A DNA stretch of 64,000 nucleotides from DASYXZ01 sp035946625 (GCA_035946625.1 DASYZE010000092.1:1-64000), one strand, 5' to 3'; positions 35,012 to 43,338 are shown, counted from the first letter of the stretch. Made by a program: numbers and translations. The notes: generated from the sequence alone by a model not told the origin.

Positions 35012-37318
35012 ATGAAAACGTTTTACCTGACCACGCCTATCTATTATCCCAACGCCCGCCCCCACGTGGGCTCGGCGTACACGACGATTGTGTGCGACGT
35101 GATCGCGCGCTATAAGCGCATGTGCGGATACGATGTGGCCTTTCTGACGGGCACGGATGAGCACGGCGAGAAAATCCAACGTGCCGCGGAGGCTGCGGGC
35201 GTTTCGCCGCAGCAGTTTGTGGCCGAAAAACGAAAGCTGTTCTTACGGCTTTGGGAAAAGCTCGGAATATCGGTGACCGTTTATCCTGACGGTCAACCGG
35301 ATTCGCTGCGATTTATTTATACCGAACATCCCGACCATGTGACCTCCGTTCAGCGGCTGCTGAAACGCGCGCGCGCCAACAAGGTTGACGGTCAGGAAAT
35401 TATCTACAAGAAGCGCTATGAAGGCCGCTATTGCGTTTCCGACGAGCGCTATGTTTCGGACAATACGGATCCCGTGAATTGCGATATTTGCGGACGCCCG
35501 GCGGAGCTGATCAGCGAGGAAAACTATTTCTTCAGGCTGTCGGCCTTTGAAAAACAATTGATGGACCTTTATGAGAAAAATCCCGACTTCGTCAAGCCCG
35601 ACTACCGGATGAATGAGGTCAAAAGTTTCGTCAAGAGCGGCCTGCGCGATATTTCCATCAGCCGCCGGCGCCTGAAATGGGGCATTCCCTGGCCCGACGA
35701 TCCCGAGCAGGTTTTCTATGTTTGGTACGACGCGCTCACCAGCTATATGACCGGCATCGGCTACGCCGAGGGCGAAAACGGCAGCGCGACGTTCAAAAAA
35801 TACTGGCGCAACACCGGGAAGGTGTTAGGTGCGAGGTCTGAGGTGTTAGGGGAAGAACCTCGCACCTCGCACCTCACACCTGACACCTCCGGAGAGATTG
35901 TCCACATGATCGGGAAGGATATTCTGCGCTTCCACGCCATCTACTGGCCGGCGTTCATTATGGCCGCCTATCCGGACCAGCCCCAGATGCTGCCTACCAC
36001 CGTCTTTGCCCACGGCTGGATTTATTACGAAGAAGACAAGATGTCGAAGTCGAAGGGCAACGTGGTCTACCCCGAGCCTATCGTCGATGCGCTCAATTCC
36101 TTCGGCGCGCCCGGCAACGACGCGCTGCGCTACTACCTGCTGCGCGAAACTACCTTCGGCCAGGACACAAGCTTTTCATATGACAAACTTATCGAACGCT
36201 ACAACTCGGATTTGGCGAATGGCCTTGGTAACCTAGCTAGCCGAACGATCACTTTGATTCACCGATGTTTTGATTCACTTATTCCTCAGCCGCCTTCACA
36301 GCTTGTTGACAAGGAAGTAGATTTTTTGAAAGGACAGTTCTTTGGACTCAGAGAATACGAGACTCGGGCGACAAGTCAGGGCCCGCAGAGTGTCATGATT
36401 GGAACAAGCCCTCAGCTCGTCTTCTACCGCCTGGGTTTTGACAGCTATAGTCCTTCGCTGGCAGTGACGGTTATATGGGTGCTGGTCTCCTGGATGAACC
36501 AGTACTTAGTAAAACGCGAGCCGTGGAAACTGTCTGAGTCACCGACCGACCAGAACCTTGAGGCATTGCGGCTTGTACTTTATACGGCGGCTGACCTTCT
36601 GCGCGCGGTAGCTGTCCTCGTCTATCCAATTATTCCCGCAAGCGCCGAACGACTCTGGATGCAACTCGGCTGCGAAGAATGCTTAGGAAAGCTTGAGAAC
36701 CAGCGAATCGACCAACTCCAATGGGGCGACCTGAAACCGGGCACGAAAGTCAGCAAACCTGAACCGATCTTCCCGCGCCTCGACAAAGAAAAAACGCTGG
36801 CCAAGCTGCACGAATTGGCCGACGCTGATTTCGATCGCGACAAACCCAAGGAGGCAACGAAACCCGTGGAATCAGAAACGCCCAAAGCTCCGGTAGCCTC
36901 AAGTAGCACGGGCTTCCAGCCCGGGAAGGAAGACACGGCCAAGATGGCCGTGCTACGAGAATCCAGCATGCCCTCTGCTCCCGTCGACTCCAAAATCTCC
37001 ATTGAGGATTTTGCCAAAGTCGAAATGCGCGTGGGCGAGGTCCTATCCGCCGAACCCATTCCGGGCGCCACGAAACTCCTGAAGCTGCAAGTGGACATTG
37101 GCACGGAAGTGCGCCAGGTTTGCGCCGGCATCGCGGAGTATTATCAGCCGGAGCAGTTGGTGGGGATGAAAGTTATTTTGGTCACCAACCTTCAGCCGCG
37201 AAAGCTGCGCGGCGTCGAGTCGAACGGCATGATATTAGCCGCTTCAGTCGGCGAACAGGGAAAACCGATTCTCGCAACCTTTAAGGAGGATGTCCCCAAA
37301 GGCGCTAAGTTGAAATGA
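35012..37318 (+). CDS. metG: Methionyl-tRNA synthetase with C-terminal tRNA-binding domain
   Basis: ATG 35012 begins MKTFYLTTPIYYPNARPHVGSAY (HIGH-like HVGS). 768 residues, longer than usual. Catalytic core with FLTGTDEHGEKIQ, a zinc-knuckle region with CDICG, KDILRFHAIYWPAFIMAA and KMSKS in YEEDKMSKSKGNVVYP. Anticodon-binding region contains WMNQYLVKREPWKL. C-terminal EMAP-like domain: FAKVEMRVGEVLSAEPIPGA, AGIAEYYQPEQLVGM, NLQPRKLRGVESNGMILAA. Charges tRNA-Met in the cytoplasm. Two in-frame segments come from repeat DNA: residues ~269-295, inside the core before the conserved KDILRFHA, and ~630-649, in the linker to the C-terminal domain. Confidence 0.93.
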   Translation: MKTFYLTTPIYYPNARPHVGSAYTTIVCDVIARYKRMCGYDVAFLTGTDEHGEKIQRAAEAAGVSPQQFVAEKRKLFLRLWEKLGISVTVYPDGQPDSLRFIYTEHPDHVTSVQRLLKRARANKVDGQEIIYKKRYEGRYCVSDERYVSDNTDPVNCDICGRPAELISEENYFFRLSAFEKQLMDLYEKNPDFVKPDYRMNEVKSFVKSGLRDISISRRRLKWGIPWPDDPEQVFYVWYDALTSYMTGIGYAEGENGSATFKKYWRNTGKVLGARSEVLGEEPRTSHLTPDTSGEIVHMIGKDILRFHAIYWPAFIMAAYPDQPQMLPTTVFAHGWIYYEEDKMSKSKGNVVYPEPIVDALNSFGAPGNDALRYYLLRETTFGQDTSFSYDKLIERYNSDLANGLGNLASRTITLIHRCFDSLIPQPPSQLVDKEVDFLKGQFFGLREYETRATSQGPQSVMIGTSPQLVFYRLGFDSYSPSLAVTVIWVLVSWMNQYLVKREPWKLSESPTDQNLEALRLVLYTAADLLRAVAVLVYPIIPASAERLWMQLGCEECLGKLENQRIDQLQWGDLKPGTKVSKPEPIFPRLDKEKTLAKLHELADADFDRDKPKEATKPVESETPKAPVASSSTGFQPGKEDTAKMAVLRESSMPSAPVDSKISIEDFAKVEMRVGEVLSAEPIPGATKLLKLQVDIGTEVRQVCAGIAEYYQPEQLVGMKVILVTNLQPRKLRGVESNGMILAASVGEQGKPILATFKEDVPKGAKLK
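35819..35890. repeat. Heptad repeats in hairpin arrangement inside metG
   Basis: Left arm of 7-base units AGGTGTT/AGGTGCG and right arm of units CGCACCT/CACACCT, about 72 bases, inverted to each other. Read in frame as residues ~269-293 (VLGARSEVLG...TSHLTPDTS). Typical MetG has no such segment between the KYW and HMIGKDILRFHA motifs. Confidence 0.85.
36903..36956. repeat. Palindromic element (GTAGCACGG ends) inside metG
   Basis: GTAGCACGG (36903-36911) and CCGTGCTAC (36948-36956) are perfect inverted ends of a 54-base element with an inner GGCTTCCAGCCC hairpin. It is exactly 18 codons long and lies in the linker before the C-terminal tRNA-binding domain. Confidence 0.85.
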
Positions 37319-37391
37319 TCGACCCGTCGGGGTATTGAATCCTCGGACAAGGCAAGCTATCCTTGGACGTAACCTTATCCGGACGGCGAAT

Positions 37392-38603
37392 ATGGATTTT
37401 CGGGCCCTCACCAATAAAATCTCGATTCTCTTGGGCGTCTTGATTTTCCTGGGCGCGGTGGCGTGGTCTGCTCGTGTGTCCGGGCGGCCCTCCTCGAAGC
37501 CTCTTACCAAAGGCGACGTCATTGATTTGCTGAAGGGCGATGTGCTACCGCAACGCGTAGGGGAAGTTGCGCGCGAACGCGGCATCGATTTTGAAGTCAC
37601 CTCGCAGGTCGAGGGAGAGCTGCGGCGGGCGGGGGCCACCGATGATCTCATTGAGACCCTCCGCAACCTGGCGCCCAAGCAGCACGGTATTCAGATTGAA
37701 GTCACTCCGGGTGACGCGGAGGTCTATGTTGATGATGAGCGCCAAGGCAAAACAAGTCCGGAGGGCCGGTTGAAAATCACCACCCTGGCGCCCGGCCAAC
37801 ATCGAATCCGAGTCGCGTTGGAAGGATATCGCGATTTTGAGACCACCGTCGAAATCAAGCGCGGGGAAATGACGAGAGTAGTCACACAGCTTCAGAGCAG
37901 CGGATCCGCGACCTCCTCGGGCGGCCCGAGCACAACTTCCGTAACGGACAATTCAGGCCGCGCGTTAATGGCGCGGGTCATCGAGGGCTTGGGCGGGAAG
38001 GCGAAGGTGGACTCCATCAAATCATTTCAAATGTGGGGCTCGGCGGTGTTTCATCTTCCTCAGGGTGATATATCAGCCCAATTGGATTCGACTGGCGATT
38101 TCAGAGGGTTCATGCGGCAAATAGTCACCAGCCAGATGGGCGTGATGACCAACTTGGTCACACCTTCCAGTGCGATGGTTATCATGGGCGCCGGGCCTCA
38201 AGTCATGAGTCAGGAGGAGAGAGAAGAGACCCTAAAGGGCCTCTGGCGAAATGGCTATTTTGTGTGCCAGCATGTCAATGACCCTTCGTTTTCGTTTACG
38301 CCCGGAGGGGACACTGTGGTCGACAGCATCGCGACCAAAGTTCTGGATGTCCGCGGAGCAGGAGCGGACAGCCGCTGGTTTATTGACCCCTCCACGGGTT
38401 GGATTATGCGCGCCTCTTACACATATATGGAAAATGGAGTGCCCATCGCCGTGGTCGAGGATTTTCAAGACTGGCAACTGACTTCGGGATTCTATATTCC
38501 CTTACGGGTGAAAACCACCCGCAATGGGAGCCCTTTTTCGGAAATGGTGGTCACCAAACTGGAAGTCAACCCATACATAAGTCCCGTCTACTTCAACCAG
38601 TAG
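37392..38603 (+). CDS. Exported PEGA-domain protein
   Basis: ATG 37392 opens a membrane/export helix (ISILLGVLIFLGAVAWSA). Residues ~35-95 look like a small helical repeat region (LTKGDVIDLLKGDVLPQRVGEVARERG). Then a PEGA domain (IEVTPGDAEVYVDDERQGKTS, LAPGQHRIRVALEGYRDFETTVEI), a Ser/Thr linker, and a ~210-residue C-terminal domain (RALMARVIEGLGGKAKVDSIKSF..., WFIDPSTGWIMRASY) that resembles outer-membrane lipoprotein-sorting-like folds. 403 residues. It starts 73 bases after metG. Function unknown. Confidence 0.82.
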   Translation: MDFRALTNKISILLGVLIFLGAVAWSARVSGRPSSKPLTKGDVIDLLKGDVLPQRVGEVARERGIDFEVTSQVEGELRRAGATDDLIETLRNLAPKQHGIQIEVTPGDAEVYVDDERQGKTSPEGRLKITTLAPGQHRIRVALEGYRDFETTVEIKRGEMTRVVTQLQSSGSATSSGGPSTTSVTDNSGRALMARVIEGLGGKAKVDSIKSFQMWGSAVFHLPQGDISAQLDSTGDFRGFMRQIVTSQMGVMTNLVTPSSAMVIMGAGPQVMSQEEREETLKGLWRNGYFVCQHVNDPSFSFTPGGDTVVDSIATKVLDVRGAGADSRWFIDPSTGWIMRASYTYMENGVPIAVVEDFQDWQLTSGFYIPLRVKTTRNGSPFSEMVVTKLEVNPYISPVYFNQ

Positions 38604-38633
38604 CCGACCAAGACCCCTAAGGCAATTCATTTC

Positions 38634-39443
38634 ATGACTCAATCATACGGACAGCCAGGCGGGTGGTTCTTTCTGGACTCACACTGTCATCTGGACGACG
38701 CGGAGTTCGCCTCCGACCGTGCGGAGGTGATCGAGCGCGCGCGCGCTGCCGGCGTGCGCACCATGATGACCATTGGCGGGGCGGGCGGGCCCGATACGAT
38801 GGCCGCAGCACTGCAGATTGCCGACGACCACGATGGAATTTTTGCGGCTGCGGGCATCCATCCCCACGAGGCCATCCAGGCGCAGGAAAAGCATTACGAT
38901 CAGCTTCGAGAATTTGCCCGCCACCAAAAGTTTCTGGCTGTGGGCGAGATTGGCCTCGATTACCACTACGATCACTCCCCACGGGAAGTGCAGAAGAATG
39001 TTTTGATTCGCCAATTGGAGTTGGCGCGCGAGGTTCGCCTGCCCATTGTCATTCATTGCCGCGAGGCGTGGGCCGACCTCGCTGAATTGATCGGCGCGCA
39101 CTGGAAAGCGGCGGGCCTGGGCGGCATCCTTCATTGCTTTGGCGGCGAGCGCACCGACGCTCATAAATTTCTCGATTGGGGCTTTCTGGTTTCGTTCGCG
39201 GGCAACCTGACTTTTAAGAAAGCGGAAAACCTGCGCGAGGTAGCAAAGGAAATTCCGATGGATCGCTTGCTGACTGAGACTGACAGTCCCTACCTCGCCC
39301 CCGTCCCGATTCGCGGCAAGCGCAACGAACCAGCCAATGTGGTGGAAGTCACGCGCACGCTGGCCGGCCTATACAATCTCGCAGTGGAAGAAATGGGGGA
39401 GGTCACGATTCAAAACTTTTCACGGTTTTTTCGCATTCCTTAA
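38634..39443 (+). CDS. tatD: TatD family metal-dependent hydrolase / DNase
   Basis: 269 residues. FLDSHCHLDDAEFASDR gives the HxH metal site; HPHEAIQAQ, LAVGEIGLDYHYDHSPREVQ, LPIVIHCREAW, GILHCFGGERTDA, VSFAGNLTFKKAENLREV and LLTETDSPYLAPVPIRGKRNEP complete the TatD set. TatD enzymes are cytoplasmic 3'-5' exonucleases acting on DNA, also implicated in D-aminoacyl-tRNA and repair functions. Starts 30 bases after the PEGA gene. tatA is two genes further on, but TatD is not part of the Tat translocase. Confidence 0.93.
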   Translation: MTQSYGQPGGWFFLDSHCHLDDAEFASDRAEVIERARAAGVRTMMTIGGAGGPDTMAAALQIADDHDGIFAAAGIHPHEAIQAQEKHYDQLREFARHQKFLAVGEIGLDYHYDHSPREVQKNVLIRQLELAREVRLPIVIHCREAWADLAELIGAHWKAAGLGGILHCFGGERTDAHKFLDWGFLVSFAGNLTFKKAENLREVAKEIPMDRLLTETDSPYLAPVPIRGKRNEPANVVEVTRTLAGLYNLAVEEMGEVTIQNFSRFFRIP

Positions 39444-39621
39444 CAACCAAAAGAAATTGTTATGGCCCGGGTCAAACAGGGCCGCAGGCGCCCCCAACTT
39501 CTTCCTACTTTCCTTCGCTGGAGATTTATGGGAATATTAAACGCTCCCGATTTTTCTCTCGCTTATCGGATAAGGGTTGAAATCCGTATTCTGGTGCCGT
39601 CGGAGCAGCGGAGAGTTACGT

Positions 39622-40614
39622 TTGGCTTCCATAAAAAACCTGACTACCAGGGAAATCTTTGATTTGGTGCGCACCGACCTCCGCAAGGTGGAGGAGGAGC
39701 TCTCCCGGCAAAGTGTTTCCAGCGTTCAGCCCATCACCGAGATCGGGCAGTACGTTCAGGTGAGCGGAGGCAAGCGCCTGCGCCCGGCGCTGGTCCTCCT
39801 GGCCAGCAAACTTTGCGGCTACGATGGCCCTTCCGCCATTCGCTTGGGAGCGGTGGTGGAGTTGATCCACAGCGCCACCCTGGTGCACGACGATATCATT
39901 GATGAGGCGGATACTCGCCGCGGCCAGCCCTCCTCCAATTCGCGTTGGGGCAATCATATGAGCGTGCTGGCCGGCGATTGGCTTTACATGCAGGCCTTCA
40001 ACATCGCCCTGGAAGAGCGCAATTTCAAAATACTCGACCTTCTCATCGGCCTGACCCAGGACATGGTGGAAGGCGAGTTACTTCAATTGACCTATCTGAG
40101 AAAAGCCGACGTCACCGAAGACGCCTATTTTGAATTGTCGTATCGCAAGACCGCGTCCCTATTTTCCGCCTGCCTGCGCATGGGCGCTCTGGTGGGCGGG
40201 AAAGATGAAGAAGAGGAGACGCGGCTCGGAACCTATGGCACCAATCTGGGGCTGGCGTTTCAACTGATTGATGACATGCTGGACTTCACTTCATCGGAAG
40301 AAAAGCTGGGCAAGCCCATTGGCAACGATCTGCGCGAGGGCAAAGTGACCTGGCCGCTGATCTACCTTCTGCGTAAATGCGGGCCGGAAGAAAGAAAAAA
40401 AGTTGCGCTGATCCTGGAAGAGCGCGGGTACCACACGGTGCCGTTCGCGGAAATCATGGAACTGGTGGAGCGCTACGGAACGTTGCAGGCCACGCGCGAC
40501 AAAGCACAGCAGTTCGCCGAGGTGGCGCGCGGCTGCCTGGAAGGCTTTCCCGATTCTCTTTATAAAGACGCCTTGCGCTCCCTGCCTGATTTCATCGTGG
40601 ACCGCGAGTCCTGA
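39622..40614 (+). CDS. Polyprenyl (octaprenyl-type) diphosphate synthase
   Basis: TTG 39622 is chosen since GGAGAG lies six bases upstream and the reading MASIKNLTTREIFDLVRTDL fits the family start. Aspartate-rich motifs: HSATLVHDDIIDEADTRRG and FQLIDDMLDFTSSEEKLGKP. Also GGKRLRPALVLLAS. About 330 residues, normal for long-chain trans-isoprenyl diphosphate synthases that make quinone side chains at the inner membrane face. Its last codons and stop are made of heptad repeat DNA (DRES then TGA). Confidence 0.92.
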   Translation: MASIKNLTTREIFDLVRTDLRKVEEELSRQSVSSVQPITEIGQYVQVSGGKRLRPALVLLASKLCGYDGPSAIRLGAVVELIHSATLVHDDIIDEADTRRGQPSSNSRWGNHMSVLAGDWLYMQAFNIALEERNFKILDLLIGLTQDMVEGELLQLTYLRKADVTEDAYFELSYRKTASLFSACLRMGALVGGKDEEEETRLGTYGTNLGLAFQLIDDMLDFTSSEEKLGKPIGNDLREGKVTWPLIYLLRKCGPEERKKVALILEERGYHTVPFAEIMELVERYGTLQATRDKAQQFAEVARGCLEGFPDSLYKDALRSLPDFIVDRES

Positions 40615-40640
40615 CTTCTGGCTCCTGTCTTCTGACTTTT
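40606..40640. repeat. Heptad repeats across the stop codon of the polyprenyl synthase gene
   Basis: Five 7-base units of type GACTTCT/GGCTCCT. The TGA stop (40612-40614) is part of the second unit. The run ends eight bases before the next ATG and so lies where its ribosome site should be. Confidence 0.8.
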
Positions 40641-40647
40641 ATTTCTC

Positions 40648-41226
40648 ATGCCCCGCGATGAAACTGAAATTAAGCTGAAAGTCGCGCATCCCCGGGCCGT
40701 CAAGCTCCGCATTTTGGAACTGGGCTTTGTGATCTCCGCGCCGCGCCACTTGGAGCGGAATTTTCTATTCGATTTCGCCGATATGCGCCTCCGCAAGTCG
40801 AGTTCCGTGATCCGCTTGCGCTGCGAAGGCAGGCGAAGCCTTCTCACTTTCAAGGGACCGCCAGTTGGATCCGCTTCCTATAAAATCCGGCGCGAGATTG
40901 AGACTGAGGTTGAAGACGGCGAACGCTTGAGGGAGATGCTTGAAGGCATTGGACTGCGCGAAGTTTTCTGTTACGAAAAATTTCGAACCACCTACACGCC
41001 AAAGCCCGGAAGTACAACTGGCGCGGGCCTGGTGGTGTTCGATCAGACTCCCATCGGCAACTTTCTCGAGTTGGAGGGCCCCAAGCGGTGGATAGATGCA
41101 ACCGCCCGCCACCTCGGCTTCAGCCGAAGGGATTACGTGACCGCCAGCTACGTGTCTCTTTACTTGACCCGGTGCCAGGAAGAGGGAACGAAACCCGGGA
41201 GCATGGTTTTTGACTCCGGGAAATAA
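40648..41226 (+). CDS. CYTH-domain protein (class IV adenylate cyclase-like)
   Basis: 192 residues. Begins RDETEIKLKV, the ExExK signature of the CYTH fold, followed by RHLERNFLFDFADMRLRKS, VIRLRCEGRRSLLTFKGP, SYKIRREIETEVED, VFCYEKFRTTYTP and NFLELEGPKRWIDATARHLG. Members hydrolyse triphosphates or, as CyaB, make cAMP from ATP; ThTPase/CyaB cannot be separated by eye. 34 bases after the polyprenyl synthase, probably one operon despite the repeat between. Confidence 0.9.
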   Translation: MPRDETEIKLKVAHPRAVKLRILELGFVISAPRHLERNFLFDFADMRLRKSSSVIRLRCEGRRSLLTFKGPPVGSASYKIRREIETEVEDGERLREMLEGIGLREVFCYEKFRTTYTPKPGSTTGAGLVVFDQTPIGNFLELEGPKRWIDATARHLGFSRRDYVTASYVSLYLTRCQEEGTKPGSMVFDSGK

Positions 41227-41315
41227 ATTTGATTCGATTCCGGGCCAGAATAGGCTATACTGAAGCTTGACCCGGCACGATCGGCCCGAGCACGGACGGG
41301 CTTGGAGGTTTGGTT

Positions 41316-41513
41316 ATGGAAGGCTTGTTTCAACCGACACATTTGATCTTCATCCTGCTGATCGTCCTGATAATTTTCGGACCGGGAAAACTGCCCGAAT
41401 TGGGACGCGGCTTGGGGAAGGGCATTCGAGAATTCAAGGACGCGCTCAAGGGCGGCATGAGCGGTGACAGTACTACTCCCACTGACAAAAAAGTGGAGGA
41501 GCACAAGAGCTAA
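41316..41513 (+). CDS. tatA: Twin-arginine translocase subunit TatA/E
   Basis: ATG 41316 follows GGAGG. 65 residues: short N-terminal tail, membrane helix (LIFILLIVLIIFGPGKLPELG, with the FGPGKLPELG hinge diagnostic for TatA), amphipathic helix (GRGLGKGIREFKDALKGG) and charged tail. It forms the pore of the Tat pathway in the inner membrane. Tat-type leaders in this window (25775 isomerase, 31269 fucosidase) are potential cargo. tatB and tatC are not here. Confidence 0.93.
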   Translation: MEGLFQPTHLIFILLIVLIIFGPGKLPELGRGLGKGIREFKDALKGGMSGDSTTPTDKKVEEHKS

Positions 41514-41555
41514 AATCCGCGCCCTCTTTCTCCCCCTGCAAGCATAACCACCCAT

Positions 41556-41630
41556 TCCTCGGTAGCTCAATGGTAGAGCATTCGGCTGTTAACCGAAGGG
41601 TTCCAGGTTCGAGTCCTGGCCGAGGAGCCA
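41556..41630 (+). tRNA. tRNA-Asn (anticodon GTT)
   Basis: Acceptor TCCTCGG pairs with CCGAGGA, D-arm TAGCTCAATGGTAGAGC, anticodon loop CTGTTAA giving GTT, T-arm CCAGGTTCGAGTCCTGG, discriminator G and encoded CCA. The last 30 bases recur at 41925-41954. Confidence 0.96.
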
Positions 41631-41644
41631 ATTCCTCCGAACCA

Positions 41645-41908
41645 ATGACGCAGTACGCGGTGTACGTTTTACTGAACCCACAGGGCAAGATTTATATTGG
41701 ACAGACAAGCGAACTCTCCCGAAGACTCTCCCAGCATAATGACCACGAATACCGGGGCACTCTTCACACCAAACGTCATCCCGGACCTTGGACCCTCATC
41801 TATCATGAGTGGTTATCAACTCGAGTCGAGGCGATGCGCCGGGAACGCGAATTGAAGAGTAGCCGAGGACGAGAATGGATTCGGCAGTGGATGCAGAGCG
41901 GCGGTTAA
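41645..41908 (+). CDS. GIY-YIG nuclease family protein
   Basis: 87 residues from ATG 41645, only 14 bases after the tRNA-Asn CCA. AVYVLLNPQGKIYIGQTSELSRRLSQHN contains the VYVL..YIG motif and the catalytic-Arg region; WTLIYHEWLSTRVEAMRRERELK carries the conserved Glu; WIRQW ends the domain. These small UvrC-N-like proteins are stand-alone endonuclease domains, many of unknown function. No recognisable ribosome site, so translation may depend on processing of the tRNA transcript. Confidence 0.9.
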   Translation: MTQYAVYVLLNPQGKIYIGQTSELSRRLSQHNDHEYRGTLHTKRHPGPWTLIYHEWLSTRVEAMRRERELKSSRGREWIRQWMQSGG

Positions 41909-41924
41909 TTCGTCAGCCGACGAA

Positions 41925-41955
41925 TTCCAGGTTCGAGTCCTGGCCGAGGAGCCAA
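41925..41955 (+). repeat. Duplicated 3' part of tRNA-Asn
   Basis: Exact copy of 41601-41631: complete T-arm, 3' acceptor strand and CCA plus A. No matching 5' half (TCCTCGG) is present upstream, so it cannot be a functional tRNA gene. Confidence 0.93.
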
Positions 41956-42357
41956 CCTATCCCACACCCGTGAGGGGAAGAAATATTCGGGCGCAGGGAT
42001 GGTGGGGCAAAAAGGGGCAGAAACCGGCATTCGGAAAAATGTCGGCGAAAAAACCGACCTGCAAATTACCTGATTCTATATACATAGAACGAACTGTTTC
42101 GCTTGTTACCCGTGTTACTCTTGTGACGTTTTCCGTGCCGCGACTGACGTGATTACTCATGATATAATATAATTAGATTTATATAGCGCATCCTGCCTGC
42201 GCGAATCTTGCGGTGCAGGACACGTCGCGGGTAGTCGGCCGGGGCCAGTTCTCTGGGGGGACCCAAAAAGAGACCTGGCCCCTGCCTGGCGACAATCAGA
42301 GGCTGCGGACTCTGAATGCCGATCTTGTGGTTTGGATGTAATCTGATGGTTCCATTC
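41956..42357. other. Gap without recognisable gene
   Basis: No supported frame. 42098-42126 contains three 9-base near-repeats (xxxTGTTAC type) on the forward strand, of unknown meaning. AT-rich around 42155-42185. Confidence 0.45.
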
Positions 42358-42804
42358 TTATTTGCCCTTTCGCGTGACCGCAACCCGCTGGATGAACTCA
42401 GGCTCCTTGTCCGCTATGTACGTGCGGACACCTCGGGGCTGAGAGTAGTTCATGACCAGGTGAACCTCCGCCAAACGCACCATGCTGATGCGGAGCAGGT
42501 TCCCTTTGCGAACACCAACCAACTCGCTGTTGGCAAAGGAACTGTCCTGCTGGGTTCCGCCCGTGGTTGGAATCAACGCCAGGCGCTCATCCCCGCGGCG
42601 AATCTGGACGACGCTAGGCACTGACGGATCGAGCACGAAGGAGTATTCGCCCGCCGGTAGCTGCGCGTTCCCCCAAACGGTCTTGACGGGTAACGTGACC
42701 TTTCCGACGTAGTTCTGAGCGCTGGCCACTCCGGCGGTCAATCCGGCGGTCAGCATCGCAAAAACCAGGAACCGAACAACCTTAAGACATTGGACGTTTT
42801 TCAT
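42358..42804 (-). CDS. Small secreted hypothetical protein
   Basis: ATG 42804 is preceded by AAAGGAGGAAG, a near-perfect ribosome site. 148 residues with signal peptide (VVRFLVFAMLTAGLTAGVASA). Mature part: VGKVTLPVKTVWGNAQLPAGEYSF, VVQIRRGDERLALIPTTGG, GNLLRISMVRLAEVHLVMNYS. The LPAGEYSF pattern is common among small acidobacterial secreted proteins, which are probably compact beta folds. No function can be assigned. It lies after the terminator of the large minus-strand cluster, so it is separately expressed. Confidence 0.75.
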   Translation of the reverse strand: MKNVQCLKVVRFLVFAMLTAGLTAGVASAQNYVGKVTLPVKTVWGNAQLPAGEYSFVLDPSVPSVVQIRRGDERLALIPTTGGTQQDSSFANSELVGVRKGNLLRISMVRLAEVHLVMNYSQPRGVRTYIADKEPEFIQRVAVTRKGK

Positions 42805-42884
42805 GGACTTCCTCCTTTTGGATTTTGGCGACAGACACGGCCGGATTGATGACCGAATCTTTCGCCACAGAAATAAAGCCAAAA

Positions 42885-42937
42885 AAAAAAGGCCGCCGGC
42901 GCGCCCCGCGCAATGCGAGACGTGCCGACGGCCTCTG
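42885..42937 (-). terminator. Rho-independent terminator after the small-protein gene
   Basis: Minus strand: AGGCCGTCGGC pairs with GCCGGCGGCCT, followed by ten T residues. It ends the transcript of the minus-strand cluster. A homologous terminator is at 48418-48459. Confidence 0.85.
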
Positions 42938-42963
42938 AGAAATTCAGTCAGCCGATGAAAGCA

Positions 42964-43042
42964 GTTAACAGTCTACAGTCGACAGTCCATAGTTAAGAAC
43001 CGCGAACTTTCCTCCTGACTCCTGTCTTCTGACTCCTGCTTT
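42964..43042. repeat. Heptad repeats between terminator and small-protein gene
   Basis: Units of type ACAGTCT/ACAGTCG, then CTCCTGT/CTTCTGA. The flanking 48 bases on the terminator side (about 42927-42974) are nearly identical to 48451-48498. Confidence 0.8.
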
Positions 43043-43263
43043 CAACCAAACTTCACTTTCTTCTTCGTGACTTCCGCCAGGACGGGCAAGCCGTCCTGGA
43101 TTTTTAGACACTCAATTTCGCCGTGGCGAAGCTCCTGGCAGTAGCGGACGAACGCTGCCCAAGCCGGGTGGACGCCGGGCCCGCCTCGTTCATCGGCGAT
43201 AAAGTCTCCGCGCCTCCCCATCGGCAAATCATTTGAGATCATTGATCCGCTGCCGTTCGCCAT
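43042..43263 (-). CDS. Small conserved protein, paralogue of the gene at 48574
   Basis: 73 residues. Variable N-terminus, then a strongly conserved tail shared with the gene at 48574: FVRYCQELRHGEIECLKIQD and GLPVLAEVTKKKVKF, identical over ~38 residues. The tail resembles DUF2292/YezD-like small proteins (ELR.GEI...QDG.....E), which I state only as a resemblance. No signal peptide, so probably cytoplasmic. It follows the propeller gene at 43339 by ~75 bases, as in the second copy, so they are likely co-transcribed and terminate at 42885. Confidence 0.75.
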   Translation of the reverse strand: MANGSGSMISNDLPMGRRGDFIADERGGPGVHPAWAAFVRYCQELRHGEIECLKIQDGLPVLAEVTKKKVKFG

Positions 43264-43280
43264 TTTATGAATCCCCTCGA

Positions 43281-43336
43281 GTAGGGCCGGGGCTTGCCTC
43301 GGCCTTCACAGAGGCCGGGCCAAGGCCCGACCCTAC
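43281..43336. repeat. Palindromic element between propeller gene and small gene
   Basis: GTAGGGCCGGGG (43281-43292) and CCCGACCCTAC (43326-43336) with an inner GCCTCGGCC...GGCC symmetry. It ends two bases before the stop codon of the propeller gene. Confidence 0.7.
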
Positions 43337-43338
43337 AA

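Larger units (their letters stand above)
41601..41955 (+). mobile_element. Mini-element: GIY-YIG gene between direct repeats of the tRNA-Asn 3' end
   Basis: A 31-base segment at 41601-41631 (T-arm, acceptor 3' strand, CCA and one further base of tRNA-Asn) is repeated without mismatch at 41925-41955, 324 bases further on. Between the two copies lies only the GIY-YIG gene. This is the footprint expected of site-specific insertion at a tRNA 3' end, except that a GIY-YIG endonuclease replaces an integrase. A short hairpin (TTCGTC-AGCC-GACGAA, 41909-41924) immediately precedes the second copy. Insertion is my inference; tandem tRNA duplication followed by decay is the alternative. Confidence 0.7.
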
